Source: Hyphomonadaceae bacterium (lineage in GTDB: Bacteria > Pseudomonadota > Alphaproteobacteria > Caulobacterales > Aquidulcibacteraceae). From it: a stretch of 64,000 nucleotides of DNA. Below, in pieces: positions 36,242 to 45,807 of this stretch (its first letter is position 1; each line of letters starts with the position of its first letter). The stretch spans positions 124,001-188,000 of the forward strand of contig JAIELK010000010.1 in assembly GCA_019753175.1 (NCBI GenBank), read 5' to 3'. Both the position numbers and the translations under genes were made by a program. Below the pieces are notes generated by a model that searched no databases, was not told the origin of the DNA, and worked only from the letters and a program-made list of their open reading frames with translations.

Positions 36242-37704
36242 TCTGGATCCCACCAGGCACGGGCGTCACGATCCATCATCAGCGCCGACTGCGTCGGCCC
36301 GTTAGACCCTGCCGCATAGCCATATGGTTCACCGCCTGCCCGATCCCAAGCCGCCAGCAGCGCGTCGGCCCAGCCCCAAGCGGCGTCCACTTCGTCGCGT
36401 CGCATGAACAGCGAGAGGTTGCCGCGCACGACATCCATGAGCAGGCGCTCATACGCGTCCGGGTAACGCAGCGTGAAAGCATCGGCGAAGGAAAGGTTCA
36501 GCGGCACAGACTTCACGCGCAACCCGCCCGGCCCCGGCTCCTTGACGTTGAGCCACAGATGCACGCCCTCGTCCGGCTGCAGGCGCATCACCAGCTTGTT
36601 CGGCGCGGCGCCGCCCGCGCCAAAGATCGGCACCGGCGTGTCCTTGAACTGCACCACGATTTCGCTGCGGCGTGCGCTCATTCGCTTGCCGGTGCGCAGA
36701 TAGAACGGCACGCCAGCCCAGCGCCAGTTGTCGACTTCCGCCTTGATCGCGACAAAGGTCTCTGTCTTCGACGGTCGCCCGACCTCTTCGGCATACGCCG
36801 GGGCAGGCTTTCCGGCGATCAGCCCTGCGCGGTACTGGCCGCGTACAGTTTTCTGCGCCGCGTCCGCGGCGCCGACACGCCGCAGCGCAGACAGAACCTT
36901 GAGTTTTTCTGTGCGGATGGCGTCGGCGTCCATCGAGTTTGGCGGCTCCAACGCCACAAGACACAAAAGCTGCAGCAGGTGGTTTTGCACCATGTCGCGC
37001 AGCGCGCCGGACTTGTCGTAGTAGTCGGCACGGCCCTCGACGCCCAATTCCTCCGCCACCGTGATCTGCACGTGATCGATGGTGGCGCGCGACCAGATCG
37101 GCTCGATCAGCATGTTGGCGAAGCGCAGAACCAGCAGGTTTTGAACTGTCTCCTTGCCCAGATAATGATCGATGCGGAACGTGCGGCTTTCGTCGAACAC
37201 CTCGCCCACACCGTCATTGATGGCGCGCGAGGAGGCCAGGTCGCGTCCGATCGGCTTTTCCAGCACGATGCGCGAGGTCGCGGTGGCCAGGCCCGTCTCG
37301 CCGAGCCGCTGCGCGATGGTGACGAAGAGACTGGGCGCCGTCGACAGATAGAAGATGCGGACGTTGTCCTTGCTGTTCTTCAACGCTTGCGTCAGCGGCG
37401 CCCAGTCGAATGCCGGCGCGGATGCGTCGAGCTGTACGTATTCGAGGTGCGCCATGAACTCAGCGCACTTACCCTCATCGACGCAGGCATTCGGCGCGAA
37501 CTTGACACGCGCCTCGTGCACCATGGCGCGAAACGCCGCGGTATCCATGGCCGTGCGCGCGGCGCCGATGATGCGCGACTGCGGCGGAATCTGGCCGTCG
37601 AGGTAGCGATGCAGCAGCGACGGAAACAGCTTGCGCAGCGCCAAGTCGCCGGTCGCGCCGAACACGACCAGATCGAAGGGCGGGACCGGAATGAACTCAG
37701 CCAT
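36238..37704 (-). CDS. zwf: Glucose-6-phosphate dehydrogenase
   Basis: 488 residues. NADP-binding start [21 protein letters not shown] and the active-site block [21 protein letters not shown] with the catalytic His. Supplies 6-phosphogluconolactone to Entner-Doudoroff. It begins six bases after the stop of the halogenase-like gene and couples to edd, so the last steps to pyruvate are wired to a sugar-uptake operon. Alternative use in NADPH supply is not excluded. Confidence 0.95.
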   Translation of the reverse strand: MAEFIPVPPFDLVVFGATGDLALRKLFPSLLHRYLDGQIPPQSRIIGAARTAMDTAAFRAMVHEARVKFAPNACVDEGKCAEFMAHLEYVQLDASAPAFDWAPLTQALKNSKDNVRIFYLSTAPSLFVTIAQRLGETGLATATSRIVLEKPIGRDLASSRAINDGVGEVFDESRTFRIDHYLGKETVQNLLVLRFANMLIEPIWSRATIDHVQITVAEELGVEGRADYYDKSGALRDMVQNHLLQLLCLVALEPPNSMDADAIRTEKLKVLSALRRVGAADAAQKTVRGQYRAGLIAGKPAPAYAEEVGRPSKTETFVAIKAEVDNWRWAGVPFYLRTGKRMSARRSEIVVQFKDTPVPIFGAGGAAPNKLVMRLQPDEGVHLWLNVKEPGPGGLRVKSVPLNLSFADAFTLRYPDAYERLLMDVVRGNLSLFMRRDEVDAAWGWADALLAAWDRAGGEPYGYAAGSNGPTQSALMMDRDARAWWDPE

Positions 37705-37710
37705 ACGTTC

Positions 37711-39219
37711 CTAGTCCTGTCGCGCCGCGCAGTTCGCGGCGATGTAAGCCTCGTGCGTGGGCATAGCGTCGACGGCTCTGTCGATTACCGTGCGAAGATC
37801 GGAGAGGAAGCGGTGAAGATCAGCTTCCGACAGCTGATCGGCCATCGGGTGGTAGCCAACAGGGTCGACTCCTTGACCTAGCATCACCTGCAGCCAGCTT
37901 GCCTCCGTGAACAAGTCCTCCTGCTCGCGATAGATAACGCCGTTGACAGCGAACAGCGCCATCTTGCGCGTGAGTTCCTCGGGTATGCTCATCGTGCGAC
38001 AGTGGGTCCAGAACGGCGAGTCGGCGCGTTCGGTGGCATGGTAGTGCAGAATGATGAAGTCGCGAATGCGCTCGAATTCGAGCCCGCATTGGCGATTGTA
38101 CTCGTCGACCTCGGCCTGATGGATGCCGGTGTGCGGGAAAAGCGCGAGGAGACGGCTGACGCCCGATTGGATCAGGTGGATGCTGGTCGATTCCAGCGGC
38201 TCCAGGAAGCCACTGGCGAGCCCCAGAGCGACTACGTTCTTGTTCCAGAACTTCTTGCGCCGGCCGGTTACGAACTTGATGAGGCGCGGCTCGGCCAAAA
38301 CCTCGCCTTCGAGGTTCGCGAGCAACACTGCGCGGGCTTCATCTTCGCTAATGTGGTCGCTACAAAACACGTGGCCGTTGCCAGTGCGGTGCTGCAAAGG
38401 GATGCGCCATTGCCAGCCCGCTTGATGCGCGATCGACTGGGTGTAGGGGCGCGCCGGCCCCGCGTTCGCCGTCGGAACCGCCCAGGCGCGATTGACCGGC
38501 AGCCAATGCGACCAATCCTGATAGCCGGTCTTTAGCGCGCCTTCGATCAAGAGCCCGCGAAAGCCTGAGCAATCGATGAAAAGGTCGCCGCCGATGACCT
38601 CGCCACGTTCGAGCCGCACGCTCTCGACGAAGCCCGTCTCAGCATTCTGCTCGACGCCGACAATCTTGCCTTCAGTGCGTTTGACGCCGCGCGCCTCCGA
38701 CCACCCACGCAGATACTTGGCGTAGAGCGCCGCATCGAAATGAAAGGCGTGCGCGACGACGCCCGTGCGCGAGCCGATCTCGAACGCAGCGCGGGTAAAC
38801 TTGCGCTTCAGCGCGGCCTGTGCGTTGGCACTATAGGCCCAGAGGTCGGCGAAACCCGGGTCGCGTCGCGCCCGCAGCCAATAGTGATGAAACGGCGTGC
38901 GCCCCAGGGGGACGCCGTTGTCACCGAAGGTGTGGAAATAGTTATGGCCGGGCTTGCGCCAGTTGATGAACTCGATGCCGAGCTTGAACGTCCCCTGCGT
39001 GGCGCGGATGAACTCGTCTTCGTCGATGCCGAGCGCGCCATTATAGGTGCGGATTTGCGGAATGGTGGCTTCACCCACGCCGACAATGCCGATCTCGTCC
39101 GACTCGATGAGATGCACTTCGACGACGCCAGCAAGCAACTTGGCGAGCGCCGCCCCTGCCAGCCAGCCGGCAGTCCCGCCGCCGACGATCACCACTCTTG
39201 CTATTCGCCTGTCGTTCAT
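37711..39219 (-). CDS. Tryptophan 7-halogenase-like flavoprotein (copy 1)
   Basis: 502 residues. FAD site GGGTAG (13-18), GVGEATIPQ (47-55), Lys79 in QGTFKLGIEF (the lysine that forms the haloamine/hypohalite channel in PrnA), GWQWRIP and the EPLESTSIH segment holding the conserved Glu. The halogenase fold and both catalytic residues are intact. Comparable proteins adjacent to TonB receptors in Caulobacterales have been shown for one case (BrvH) to brominate indole; true substrate unknown. Cotranscribed below the TonB receptor, with a hairpin between. Start at the Met preceding NDRRIARV. Confidence 0.85.
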   Translation of the reverse strand: MNDRRIARVVIVGGGTAGWLAGAALAKLLAGVVEVHLIESDEIGIVGVGEATIPQIRTYNGALGIDEDEFIRATQGTFKLGIEFINWRKPGHNYFHTFGDNGVPLGRTPFHHYWLRARRDPGFADLWAYSANAQAALKRKFTRAAFEIGSRTGVVAHAFHFDAALYAKYLRGWSEARGVKRTEGKIVGVEQNAETGFVESVRLERGEVIGGDLFIDCSGFRGLLIEGALKTGYQDWSHWLPVNRAWAVPTANAGPARPYTQSIAHQAGWQWRIPLQHRTGNGHVFCSDHISEDEARAVLLANLEGEVLAEPRLIKFVTGRRKKFWNKNVVALGLASGFLEPLESTSIHLIQSGVSRLLALFPHTGIHQAEVDEYNRQCGLEFERIRDFIILHYHATERADSPFWTHCRTMSIPEELTRKMALFAVNGVIYREQEDLFTEASWLQVMLGQGVDPVGYHPMADQLSEADLHRFLSDLRTVIDRAVDAMPTHEAYIAANCAARQD

Positions 39220-39249
39220 GCCTCGGCCGCTCTCACCTAAACACAAACA

Positions 39250-39278
39250 CGCCCCCGCCGACAGTGTCGACAGGGGCG
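39250..39278 (-). terminator. Hairpin after the TonB receptor gene, attenuator-like
   Basis: On the leftward transcript, 13 consecutive pairs (two of them U-G) close a three-base loop; the RNA after it is U-rich (UGUUUGUGUUU). In the opposite strand the two wobbles would be C-A mismatches, so the structure favours leftward RNA. It lies 22 bases past the TonB receptor stop and 30 bases before the halogenase start, so it could set the receptor above the downstream genes or protect the receptor mRNA end. Confidence 0.6.
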
Positions 39279-39300
39279 CGCAAGGGTCCGAGGAGAAAGT

Positions 39301-42120
39301 CTAGCGTCGATAGCTCACGCCGACCATGTAGGTGGTCCCGTAGCTCTGGTAGTCGCGTACGAGACGGTCATCGCCGCCAAAATACCCGCGGAACGGTTCA
39401 TCCGTTAGGTTGAACGCCTGCAGCTGCATGGCCAACCCGTTCAAGGCGCCATCGTCGAAGCGGTAGCCGATCTGTGCATCGAGGATCGACTCGCCCTCGA
39501 TAAAGCGCAGCTCGCGCCCCGCACCGAAGCCGGTGACTTCCCCGAGGAAGTCGCTGCGGTAGCGATTGCTCACCCGCGCTTCGAAGCCAGCACGTTCGAA
39601 ATAGATCGTGGTGTTGACGACCGTTTCCGACAGACCCGGCAAGGCGCTCCCGGGCGTGTTCGGCGGCTGGATATCGCTGTCGGTTGCCGAGGCGTTGAGG
39701 ACGAAGCCAAATCCTTCGAGCGGCGCTAACAGAATCTCCAATGGGATGTTGGCGGTGAACTCCAAGCCGCGAATGTAACCGCCGCTGCCATTCTGCGGCG
39801 CGCTCGCAAACCCCGAAGTCGTCACTGGATTATCGCCGGCCGGAACCGGGAAACCCGAGAAGTCGTACGGGATCGTCTGGGTGAAGATGTAGCTTTCCAG
39901 CTGCTTGTAGAAGCCAGCCAGAGCGATGTAGCCGTCAGAGTTGTTGAAGTATCGCTCGTAAGAGATATCAAACGAGTTGGCGATCCACGGGCGCAGCAGC
40001 GGGTTGCCCCCGCTTCCGTTCCAATACGATGTGGACGATGTCGGGTTCGGGTTGTTCTCATAGGTGTCGTTGTAGCTAACCTGGAAGCTCGCTCGCATCT
40101 CATCCATGCGCGCTCTCGCCAGAGTCCGCGCAACGCCGATACGAACGAACTGGTTGTCCGCCACCTCGAAAGACAGGTTCATGCTCGGCAGCATTTCGAT
40201 GTACTCATCGCCCTGCTCGACGGTTACCGCCTCGCCTGCATTGTTGACGTCCGGCACCGCCCCATCCGAACTCTGATCGGTATGAACGATCTGCAAACCG
40301 ATATTGCCGGTGACGGGCACGCCGCCAAACGCATGGTCGACGTTCAGTTGGGTGTAGAAGACCGCAACGTTCTCTTCGACTCCCCAGGTTTTGATCAGCA
40401 CGTCCGCGAAAGTGTTCGGCCGGATCAGGTAAGCGCCGCTGTTGTACAGCGCTACCGGATCGTACGTTACCATGCCCGGGATACCAAGGAAGTCGAGCGC
40501 GGTTGATCCTTGCAGCAGGTTCGCCGGGATCGGGACGGTGCACTGGTTGTTCGGCGTGACGCCAGGGCAGTCCAGATCGAGGAAGCTCTCGATGCTGGTC
40601 TTGTCTTTCTCGCGCTGGCTGTAGTTGAAACCGAACTCCCACGAGCTGAACGGGCCATTGTCCATTTGCCGCTCAGCGGTCAGTCGCAGCGCGGTCAGCG
40701 TATCGTCGGTCTGCGGCTCCTTGATGAAGCCCGACTGCCCCCACCCTTGTGGGTCGGTCAACAAGATGAGCGACGGGTCCGCATAGTTGATGTTGGACCC
40801 GAATATGTAACTGCCGTTGCCCGTTGCAAAATCAAGCGTAGCCGTCGCGCCGGCGCCGCCAGGCCCGGTGCCTGAATAGGTCTCGAGATCGAGGTCATTA
40901 CGCTCGACGCTCGAATAGCTGAGATCAGCTTCGGCCGACCAGCGATCGTTGATGTCCCAAGCAAGGTTGGCGCCGATCGCAGCAACGGTGCTCTCGCGCG
41001 TGCGAATGTCGTTGCGCACGACGCCGTCCTGACCGGTGAAGGTACCAGCGGTAATGAGCCCATCTTCGACCGTGTATCCGGTGTTCTGAAGCTGCGCACC
41101 CGACCAAAACAATGGGAACTCAATCCCCTTCAGGTTCTGCTCTTCGTTGAACTCAGAATAAAAAGCGTCCACGCGCAGGCTCACTGCATTCGATGGGCGA
41201 AACTCTATCACGCCCATCGCGGCATCACGCTCGAGTAAGCTGGATTGGACGTATGGCTTCGCACCACCCAAAACGGCGCCAACGAAGGTGTTTGGATTGG
41301 TGATGTCGTCTGCTGGGTTCGCCGGCGTGCCGTTGTCGTCGGTGGAGGTCGATGCACCGGTGAATAGACCGTTGCGCCAATCGAGAAATGCGTCCGGATA
41401 CCCCCACGCCTCAAAGCGCTCGGCTTGCGTCGGCGACGACATCGTGGTCAGGCCGAGCGCCCAGCCCCAACGGCCGTCTTCGCTCTGGTCGATGTAGGAG
41501 CCGGTGATGCGATAACCGGTGTCATCGGTGCCGTTCACCAACGCACCCTGCTCATTCCATTCGTAGCGCGCGTTCAGCGCGACCACGCGCTCGTCTAAGC
41601 TCAGCGGACGCACCGTGCGGAGGTCAGCCGTACCGGCAAGGCCTTGGCCGATCAGCGCTGCCGTGGGCGTCTTGTAGACGACCACCGAACTCAACAATTC
41701 CGACGGATATTGGTCAAACTCCACGCCACGATTATCGCCGGCGCTGACTTGTTCGCGCCCATTCAGCAGCGCGGTCGTGAAATCGGGCGAGAGGCCGCGC
41801 ACCGAAACTTGCTGGCTCCGTCCAAACAGGCGCTGCGCCGTAAGGCCCGGAAGGCGCGACAACGATTCTGCGATCGAGTTGTCGGGCAAACGACCGATTT
41901 CCTCCGCCGTCACCACTTCGACGATGGCGTCGCTCTCGCGCTTGGTTTCGGTCGAGCTGCGCAAGCTGGCGCGGAAGCCGGTGACGATGATCTCTTGCTC
42001 TTCCGCAACGGGTTCCTCCTGGGCCGCCGCCACGCCCGTCGTCGCCGCCAGGGCGAGAACGACACCGCCGGCCACGGACGTCAGAAGCTTCAAACGACGG
42101 CTGTCGAGCCATGAATTCAT
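39301..42120 (-). CDS. TonB-dependent receptor, maltodextrin-type
   Basis: 939 residues. Signal peptide ends near VAAAQ; a TonB-box-like EIIVTG follows, then the plug domain IVEVVTAEEIGRLPDNSIAESLSRLPGL and a 22-strand barrel closing at VGVSYRR. Plug sequence and size match the sugar receptor class of which Caulobacter MalA is the type; the divergent amylase and the LacI operators support malto-oligosaccharide uptake. The ATG at 42120 is preceded by GAGGGA. Outer membrane. Confidence 0.9.
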   Translation of the reverse strand: MNSWLDSRRLKLLTSVAGGVVLALAATTGVAAAQEEPVAEEQEIIVTGFRASLRSSTETKRESDAIVEVVTAEEIGRLPDNSIAESLSRLPGLTAQRLFGRSQQVSVRGLSPDFTTALLNGREQVSAGDNRGVEFDQYPSELLSSVVVYKTPTAALIGQGLAGTADLRTVRPLSLDERVVALNARYEWNEQGALVNGTDDTGYRITGSYIDQSEDGRWGWALGLTTMSSPTQAERFEAWGYPDAFLDWRNGLFTGASTSTDDNGTPANPADDITNPNTFVGAVLGGAKPYVQSSLLERDAAMGVIEFRPSNAVSLRVDAFYSEFNEEQNLKGIEFPLFWSGAQLQNTGYTVEDGLITAGTFTGQDGVVRNDIRTRESTVAAIGANLAWDINDRWSAEADLSYSSVERNDLDLETYSGTGPGGAGATATLDFATGNGSYIFGSNINYADPSLILLTDPQGWGQSGFIKEPQTDDTLTALRLTAERQMDNGPFSSWEFGFNYSQREKDKTSIESFLDLDCPGVTPNNQCTVPIPANLLQGSTALDFLGIPGMVTYDPVALYNSGAYLIRPNTFADVLIKTWGVEENVAVFYTQLNVDHAFGGVPVTGNIGLQIVHTDQSSDGAVPDVNNAGEAVTVEQGDEYIEMLPSMNLSFEVADNQFVRIGVARTLARARMDEMRASFQVSYNDTYENNPNPTSSTSYWNGSGGNPLLRPWIANSFDISYERYFNNSDGYIALAGFYKQLESYIFTQTIPYDFSGFPVPAGDNPVTTSGFASAPQNGSGGYIRGLEFTANIPLEILLAPLEGFGFVLNASATDSDIQPPNTPGSALPGLSETVVNTTIYFERAGFEARVSNRYRSDFLGEVTGFGAGRELRFIEGESILDAQIGYRFDDGALNGLAMQLQAFNLTDEPFRGYFGGDDRLVRDYQSYGTTYMVGVSYRR

Positions 42121-42176
42121 CACGAGATCCCTCCCTAGCCGCCGCACTTTTTGCGCACTCAGCGGTCAAACCGAAT

Positions 42177-42207
42177 AGCAAAATAATGCAAACTGCGGTG
42201 CCGTCAA
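42177..42207 (-). promoter_or_regulatory. Candidate promoter and degenerate operator for the TonB receptor operon
   Basis: Minus-strand TTGACG (42207-42202), 16-base spacer, TATTTT (42185-42180). On the plus strand positions 42177-42190 read AGCAAAATAATGCA, sharing the GCAAA and TGCA parts of the operators at 42300 and 46874; it overlaps the -10. Confidence is limited because the right half-site is weak. Confidence 0.4.
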
Positions 42208-42279
42208 TTGTGGCGAAAACCCCACAGTTTTGTTTCGCAAGCGCGAAGACAATGGCTGTTGTAGGCATATACTAGGTGC

Positions 42280-42313
42280 TTGACACTTCCGCTCGGCAAT
42301 GCAAATTTCTGCA
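42280..42313 (+). promoter_or_regulatory. Promoter and LacI-type operator of the amylase operon
   Basis: Consensus -35 TTGACA at 42280-42285. The operator TGCAAATTTCTGCA at 42300-42313 differs in two positions from the palindrome in front of the lacI gene and covers the expected -10 (about 42302-42308), where a repressor would block RNA polymerase. No better -10 is seen. An additional inverted repeat, TTCGC-AAGC-GCGAA (42234-42247), lies between the divergent promoters and could bind a second regulator. Confidence 0.5.
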
Positions 42314-42359
42314 AACCCGGTGGCCAAAAAGGCATGCCGCGATAGACGAGGGCGGAACG

Positions 42360-44174
42360 ATGTGGCGAAGCGCGTTGTCGGCCGCGTTGGCGGTTGTCGT
42401 TCTCTCGAATCCGGCTGCTGCGCAGGCGCCTGGCGACGCCACGAGCCAGGAAACGCGTCTACCCCAAGACGAAGTGGTCTACTTTCTGCTGCCCGACCGC
42501 TTTGAGAACGGAAATCGCCGGAACGACCGCGGGGGCTTGCGCGGCGACAGGCTGCGCACCGGTTTCGATCCGACCCATAAGGGATTTTACCACGGTGGCG
42601 ACTTGGCGGGACTGCTCAGCCGCCTGGACTACATTCAGGGCTTGGGCGCCACCGCGATCTGGCTAGCGCCAGTCTACGAGAACAAGCCGGTACAAGGTGC
42701 GCCAGGACAGGAATCGGCTGGCTATCATGGGTACTGGATCACCGACTTCACCAACATTGATCCGCATTTCGGCACGCGCGCGGAGTTTCGCCGCTTCGTC
42801 GACGCCGCGCACGCCCGGGGCATGCGCGTCTACATGGACATCATAACCAACCACACCGCCGACGTGATCCAATATCGCGGCTGTCCGATCCAGGCCTGCC
42901 CTTACCGCTCGCGCGCCGACTACCCCTACACGCGCCGCGGCGGCGTCAACGGCGCGCCAATCAATGACGGCTTCCTCGGCGACGGCGATCGTGGTGCGGA
43001 GAATTTTGCGCGGCTCACAAACCCCAATTTCGCCTACGAAACGTACGTGCCGCCGGCGGAGCGCGACGTGAAAACGCCGAGTTGGCTGAACGACCCAATC
43101 TATTACCACAATCGCGGCAACACGACGTTTCGCGGCGAGAGTTCGCAGATGGGCGACTTCGTCGGGCTCGACGATCTCTACACCGAGCATCCGCGCGTCG
43201 TTCAAGGCATGATCGAGATTTACGGCGCCTGGATCGACGAGTTCGGCATCGATGGTTTCCGCATCGACACCGCGCGCCATGTTAATCCCGAGTTCTGGCA
43301 GGCATTCGTGCCGGCGATGCTGGAACGCGCACGCGCGCGCGGCATTGAGCACTTCTACATCTTCGGCGAAGTGTACGACCCCGACCCGGGCAGACTGGCC
43401 CGCTTCACACACGTCGACGGCTTTCCAACAGTGCTCGACTTTGCCTTCCAGTCGGCGGCCTACGACGCCATCGTGCGCGGAACCGGGACAGATCGGCTCA
43501 ACACGCTATTTGAGTCCGACGCGGTTTACCGTGGTGGAGCGGCCACCGCGATGCAGCTGCCCACCTTTCTCGGCAACCATGACATGGGCCGCTTCGCACA
43601 TTTTCTTATGCGTGAAAATCCCGGCATTTCAGACGAGGAGCTGCTTCGGCGCACCATCCTCGGCCACGCTTTCATGATGTTTGCGCGCGGTGTTCCGGTT
43701 ATTTACTACGGCGACGAGCAGGGCTTCACCGGCGACGGCAACGACCAGGACGCGCGCGAGAACATGTTCCCGAGCCGCGTCGCTTCCTACAATGACAACC
43801 GCCTTGTGGGGACGGACGCCACGACCGCAGAGAGCAATTTCGACGCCAACCACCCGATCTATCGCGCCATCGCGCGGATGGCCGAGATTCGCGCAGCTCA
43901 TCCAGCGCTTCGTCGTGGGCGCCAGGTGGTGCGCAATTACATCGAAACGCCGGGCCTGTTCGCCTTCTCCCGCATCCACGAGGGAACGGAAGTGCTCGTC
44001 GTCCTCAACACCGGACGCGAGCCGCTACGCGCCAATGTTGAGGTCGAGCCAACGTCATCGCATTGGCGTTCGCTGCACGGCGCCTGCGCGCCGGCGGCGC
44101 AGGCGCCGGCAAGCTATGCCATCGCGCTCGCGCCATTCGACTACCTAGTTTGCATCGCGGAGCGACCCGCTTGA
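42360..44174 (+). CDS. Exported GH13 alpha-amylase/neopullulanase-like
   Basis: 604 residues with signal peptide MWRSALSAALAVVVLSNPAAAQ. The GH13 barrel carries nucleophile Asp303 (GFRIDTARH), acid Glu337 (FGEVYD) and Asp408 (FLGNHD), plus DIITNHTAD (region I). A cysteine pair (CPIQAC, near residues 175-180) lies in the B domain. Periplasmic or surface hydrolysis of starch fragments to maltodextrin is expected. Start GCGGAACG precedes the ATG. First gene of the right-hand operon; the second follows with a TTGA overlap. Confidence 0.92.
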   Translation: MWRSALSAALAVVVLSNPAAAQAPGDATSQETRLPQDEVVYFLLPDRFENGNRRNDRGGLRGDRLRTGFDPTHKGFYHGGDLAGLLSRLDYIQGLGATAIWLAPVYENKPVQGAPGQESAGYHGYWITDFTNIDPHFGTRAEFRRFVDAAHARGMRVYMDIITNHTADVIQYRGCPIQACPYRSRADYPYTRRGGVNGAPINDGFLGDGDRGAENFARLTNPNFAYETYVPPAERDVKTPSWLNDPIYYHNRGNTTFRGESSQMGDFVGLDDLYTEHPRVVQGMIEIYGAWIDEFGIDGFRIDTARHVNPEFWQAFVPAMLERARARGIEHFYIFGEVYDPDPGRLARFTHVDGFPTVLDFAFQSAAYDAIVRGTGTDRLNTLFESDAVYRGGAATAMQLPTFLGNHDMGRFAHFLMRENPGISDEELLRRTILGHAFMMFARGVPVIYYGDEQGFTGDGNDQDARENMFPSRVASYNDNRLVGTDATTAESNFDANHPIYRAIARMAEIRAAHPALRRGRQVVRNYIETPGLFAFSRIHEGTEVLVVLNTGREPLRANVEVEPTSSHWRSLHGACAPAAQAPASYAIALAPFDYLVCIAERPA

Positions 44175-45799
44175 GCATCGAGACGCTCCCAAGCGCGCAA
44201 GCAATCACGCACGCAGCTTCGGAATGGTGGCGCGGGGCTGTTATCTATCACGTTTACCCGCTCAGTTTCGCGGACTCGAACGACGACGGCTACGGCGACT
44301 TGAGAGGCGTCGCCTCGAAACTCGACTACATCGCCTCCCTCGGCGTCGACGCGATTTGGATTTCACCGTTCTATAAGTCGCCGATGCGGGACTTCGGCTA
44401 CGACGTCTCGGGCTATTGTGACGTCGATCCGACATTCGGCACGCTAGCCGACTTCGACGAACTCATCACCCGCGCCCACAAGCTTGGCTTGAAAGTCATC
44501 GTCGACCAAGTGTACTCCCACACGTCAACCGAGCACCCCTGGTTCCAAGAGAGCCGCCGCGACCGGACCAACGCGAAAGCAGACTGGTACGTCTGGGCCG
44601 ACGCCAAGCCGGATGGTTCGCCGCCAACCAATTGGCAATCGGTGTTCAAGGCCTCGGCTTGGACTTGGGACGCGCGCCGGCGGCAATACTACTTGCACAA
44701 CTTCCAGTCCGATCAGCCGGATTTGAACGTCCACCATCCGCAGGTTCAGGAAGCGTTGCTGGACGTGGCGCGGTTCTGGCTCGACCGCGGCGTCGACGGC
44801 TTCAGGCTCGACGCCGTCAACTTCGCCATGCACGATCCGGACCTGCGCGACAATCCGCCGGTACTCGGGGGAGCGAAGCGACTTCGCCCGTTCGATTTCC
44901 AGCACCACTTCTACAATCAGTCACATCCGGACATCCCAAAGTTTCTGAGCCGCGTACGCCGCCTCACCGAAGAGCGGGGCGCGATCTTTCTGGTGGCGGA
45001 GGTGGGAGGCGAACAGGCCGACGCCGAAATGAAGCTTTACACGCAGGGGTCCGACCGGCTGCACAGCGCCTACGGTTTCCACTACTTGTACGCCGACAAG
45101 CTGACGCCGGCATTAGTGCGTGCGTGCAGCGAAAGCTGGAGCGGCGGCGCGGGTGAAGGCTGGCCATCCTGGGCGTTTTCAAACCACGATGCGCCACGCG
45201 TCGTTTCCCGCTGGGCGAACAACCGCGACGAAGCCGCGTTCGCTAAGCAGGCGCTGCTGCTGCTCATGACCGTTCGCGGCAGTGTCTTCATCTACCAGGG
45301 CGAAGAGCTTGGGTTGCCCCAAGGCGACGTCCCGTTGGAAGCGCTACGCGATCCCGAGGCTATTGCGAACTGGCCGCACACGCTTGGCCGCGATGGCGCA
45401 CGCACGCCAATCCCGTGGCGCGCAAAGGCCGTACATGCCGGCTTCTCAAACACTAAGCCATGGCTGCCGCTGGATCCGACTCACCGCTCACTCGCGGTCG
45501 ACGCGCAGGAGAGCGATGCTGACTCGACGCTTCAGTTTGCACGCAGAGCGATCGCGCTGAGACGTCGCTTCGACGCGCTCCGCACCGGAGCAATGACGCT
45601 GCTCGATGCGGCGGAACCATTATTGGTCTTCACGCGCGGCGAGGCAGATCATGCGCTGCTGTGCGCCTTTAATCTTGGCGCCCGGCCGGCTCGCTGGGCT
45701 TTGCCTCCAGGGTGGGAAACGATCGAAACGGTAAATGCGCCCGCGCCGCTTGCGGGTGAACTGCCAGGGCTCGCGGCCGTGGTGGCGCGGCGCCGGTGA
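44171..45799 (+). CDS. GH13 alpha-glucosidase (cytoplasmic)
   Basis: 542 residues without signal peptide. Catalytic Asp214 (GFRLDAV), Glu277 (LVAEVGG) and Asp340 (FSNHDAP), with DQVYSHTS as region I. Residues 20-60 (WRGAVIYHVYPLSFADSNDDGYGDL) are typical of oligo-1,6-glucosidase / alpha-glucosidase (GH13_23-type). It would cleave imported maltose to glucose. TTG start shares TTGA with the amylase stop; GGAG is eight bases upstream. Confidence 0.9.
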   Translation: MSIETLPSAQAITHAASEWWRGAVIYHVYPLSFADSNDDGYGDLRGVASKLDYIASLGVDAIWISPFYKSPMRDFGYDVSGYCDVDPTFGTLADFDELITRAHKLGLKVIVDQVYSHTSTEHPWFQESRRDRTNAKADWYVWADAKPDGSPPTNWQSVFKASAWTWDARRRQYYLHNFQSDQPDLNVHHPQVQEALLDVARFWLDRGVDGFRLDAVNFAMHDPDLRDNPPVLGGAKRLRPFDFQHHFYNQSHPDIPKFLSRVRRLTEERGAIFLVAEVGGEQADAEMKLYTQGSDRLHSAYGFHYLYADKLTPALVRACSESWSGGAGEGWPSWAFSNHDAPRVVSRWANNRDEAAFAKQALLLLMTVRGSVFIYQGEELGLPQGDVPLEALRDPEAIANWPHTLGRDGARTPIPWRAKAVHAGFSNTKPWLPLDPTHRSLAVDAQESDADSTLQFARRAIALRRRFDALRTGAMTLLDAAEPLLVFTRGEADHALLCAFNLGARPARWALPPGWETIETVNAPAPLAGELPGLAAVVARRR

Positions 45800-45807
45800 T
45801 CTTGCCG

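Noticed and set aside
35084-37881. Two long plus-strand frames (about 410 and 440 codons) opposite edd and zwf
   Set aside because: Both are complementary to strongly conserved enzymes and have low-complexity Arg/Gln/His composition.
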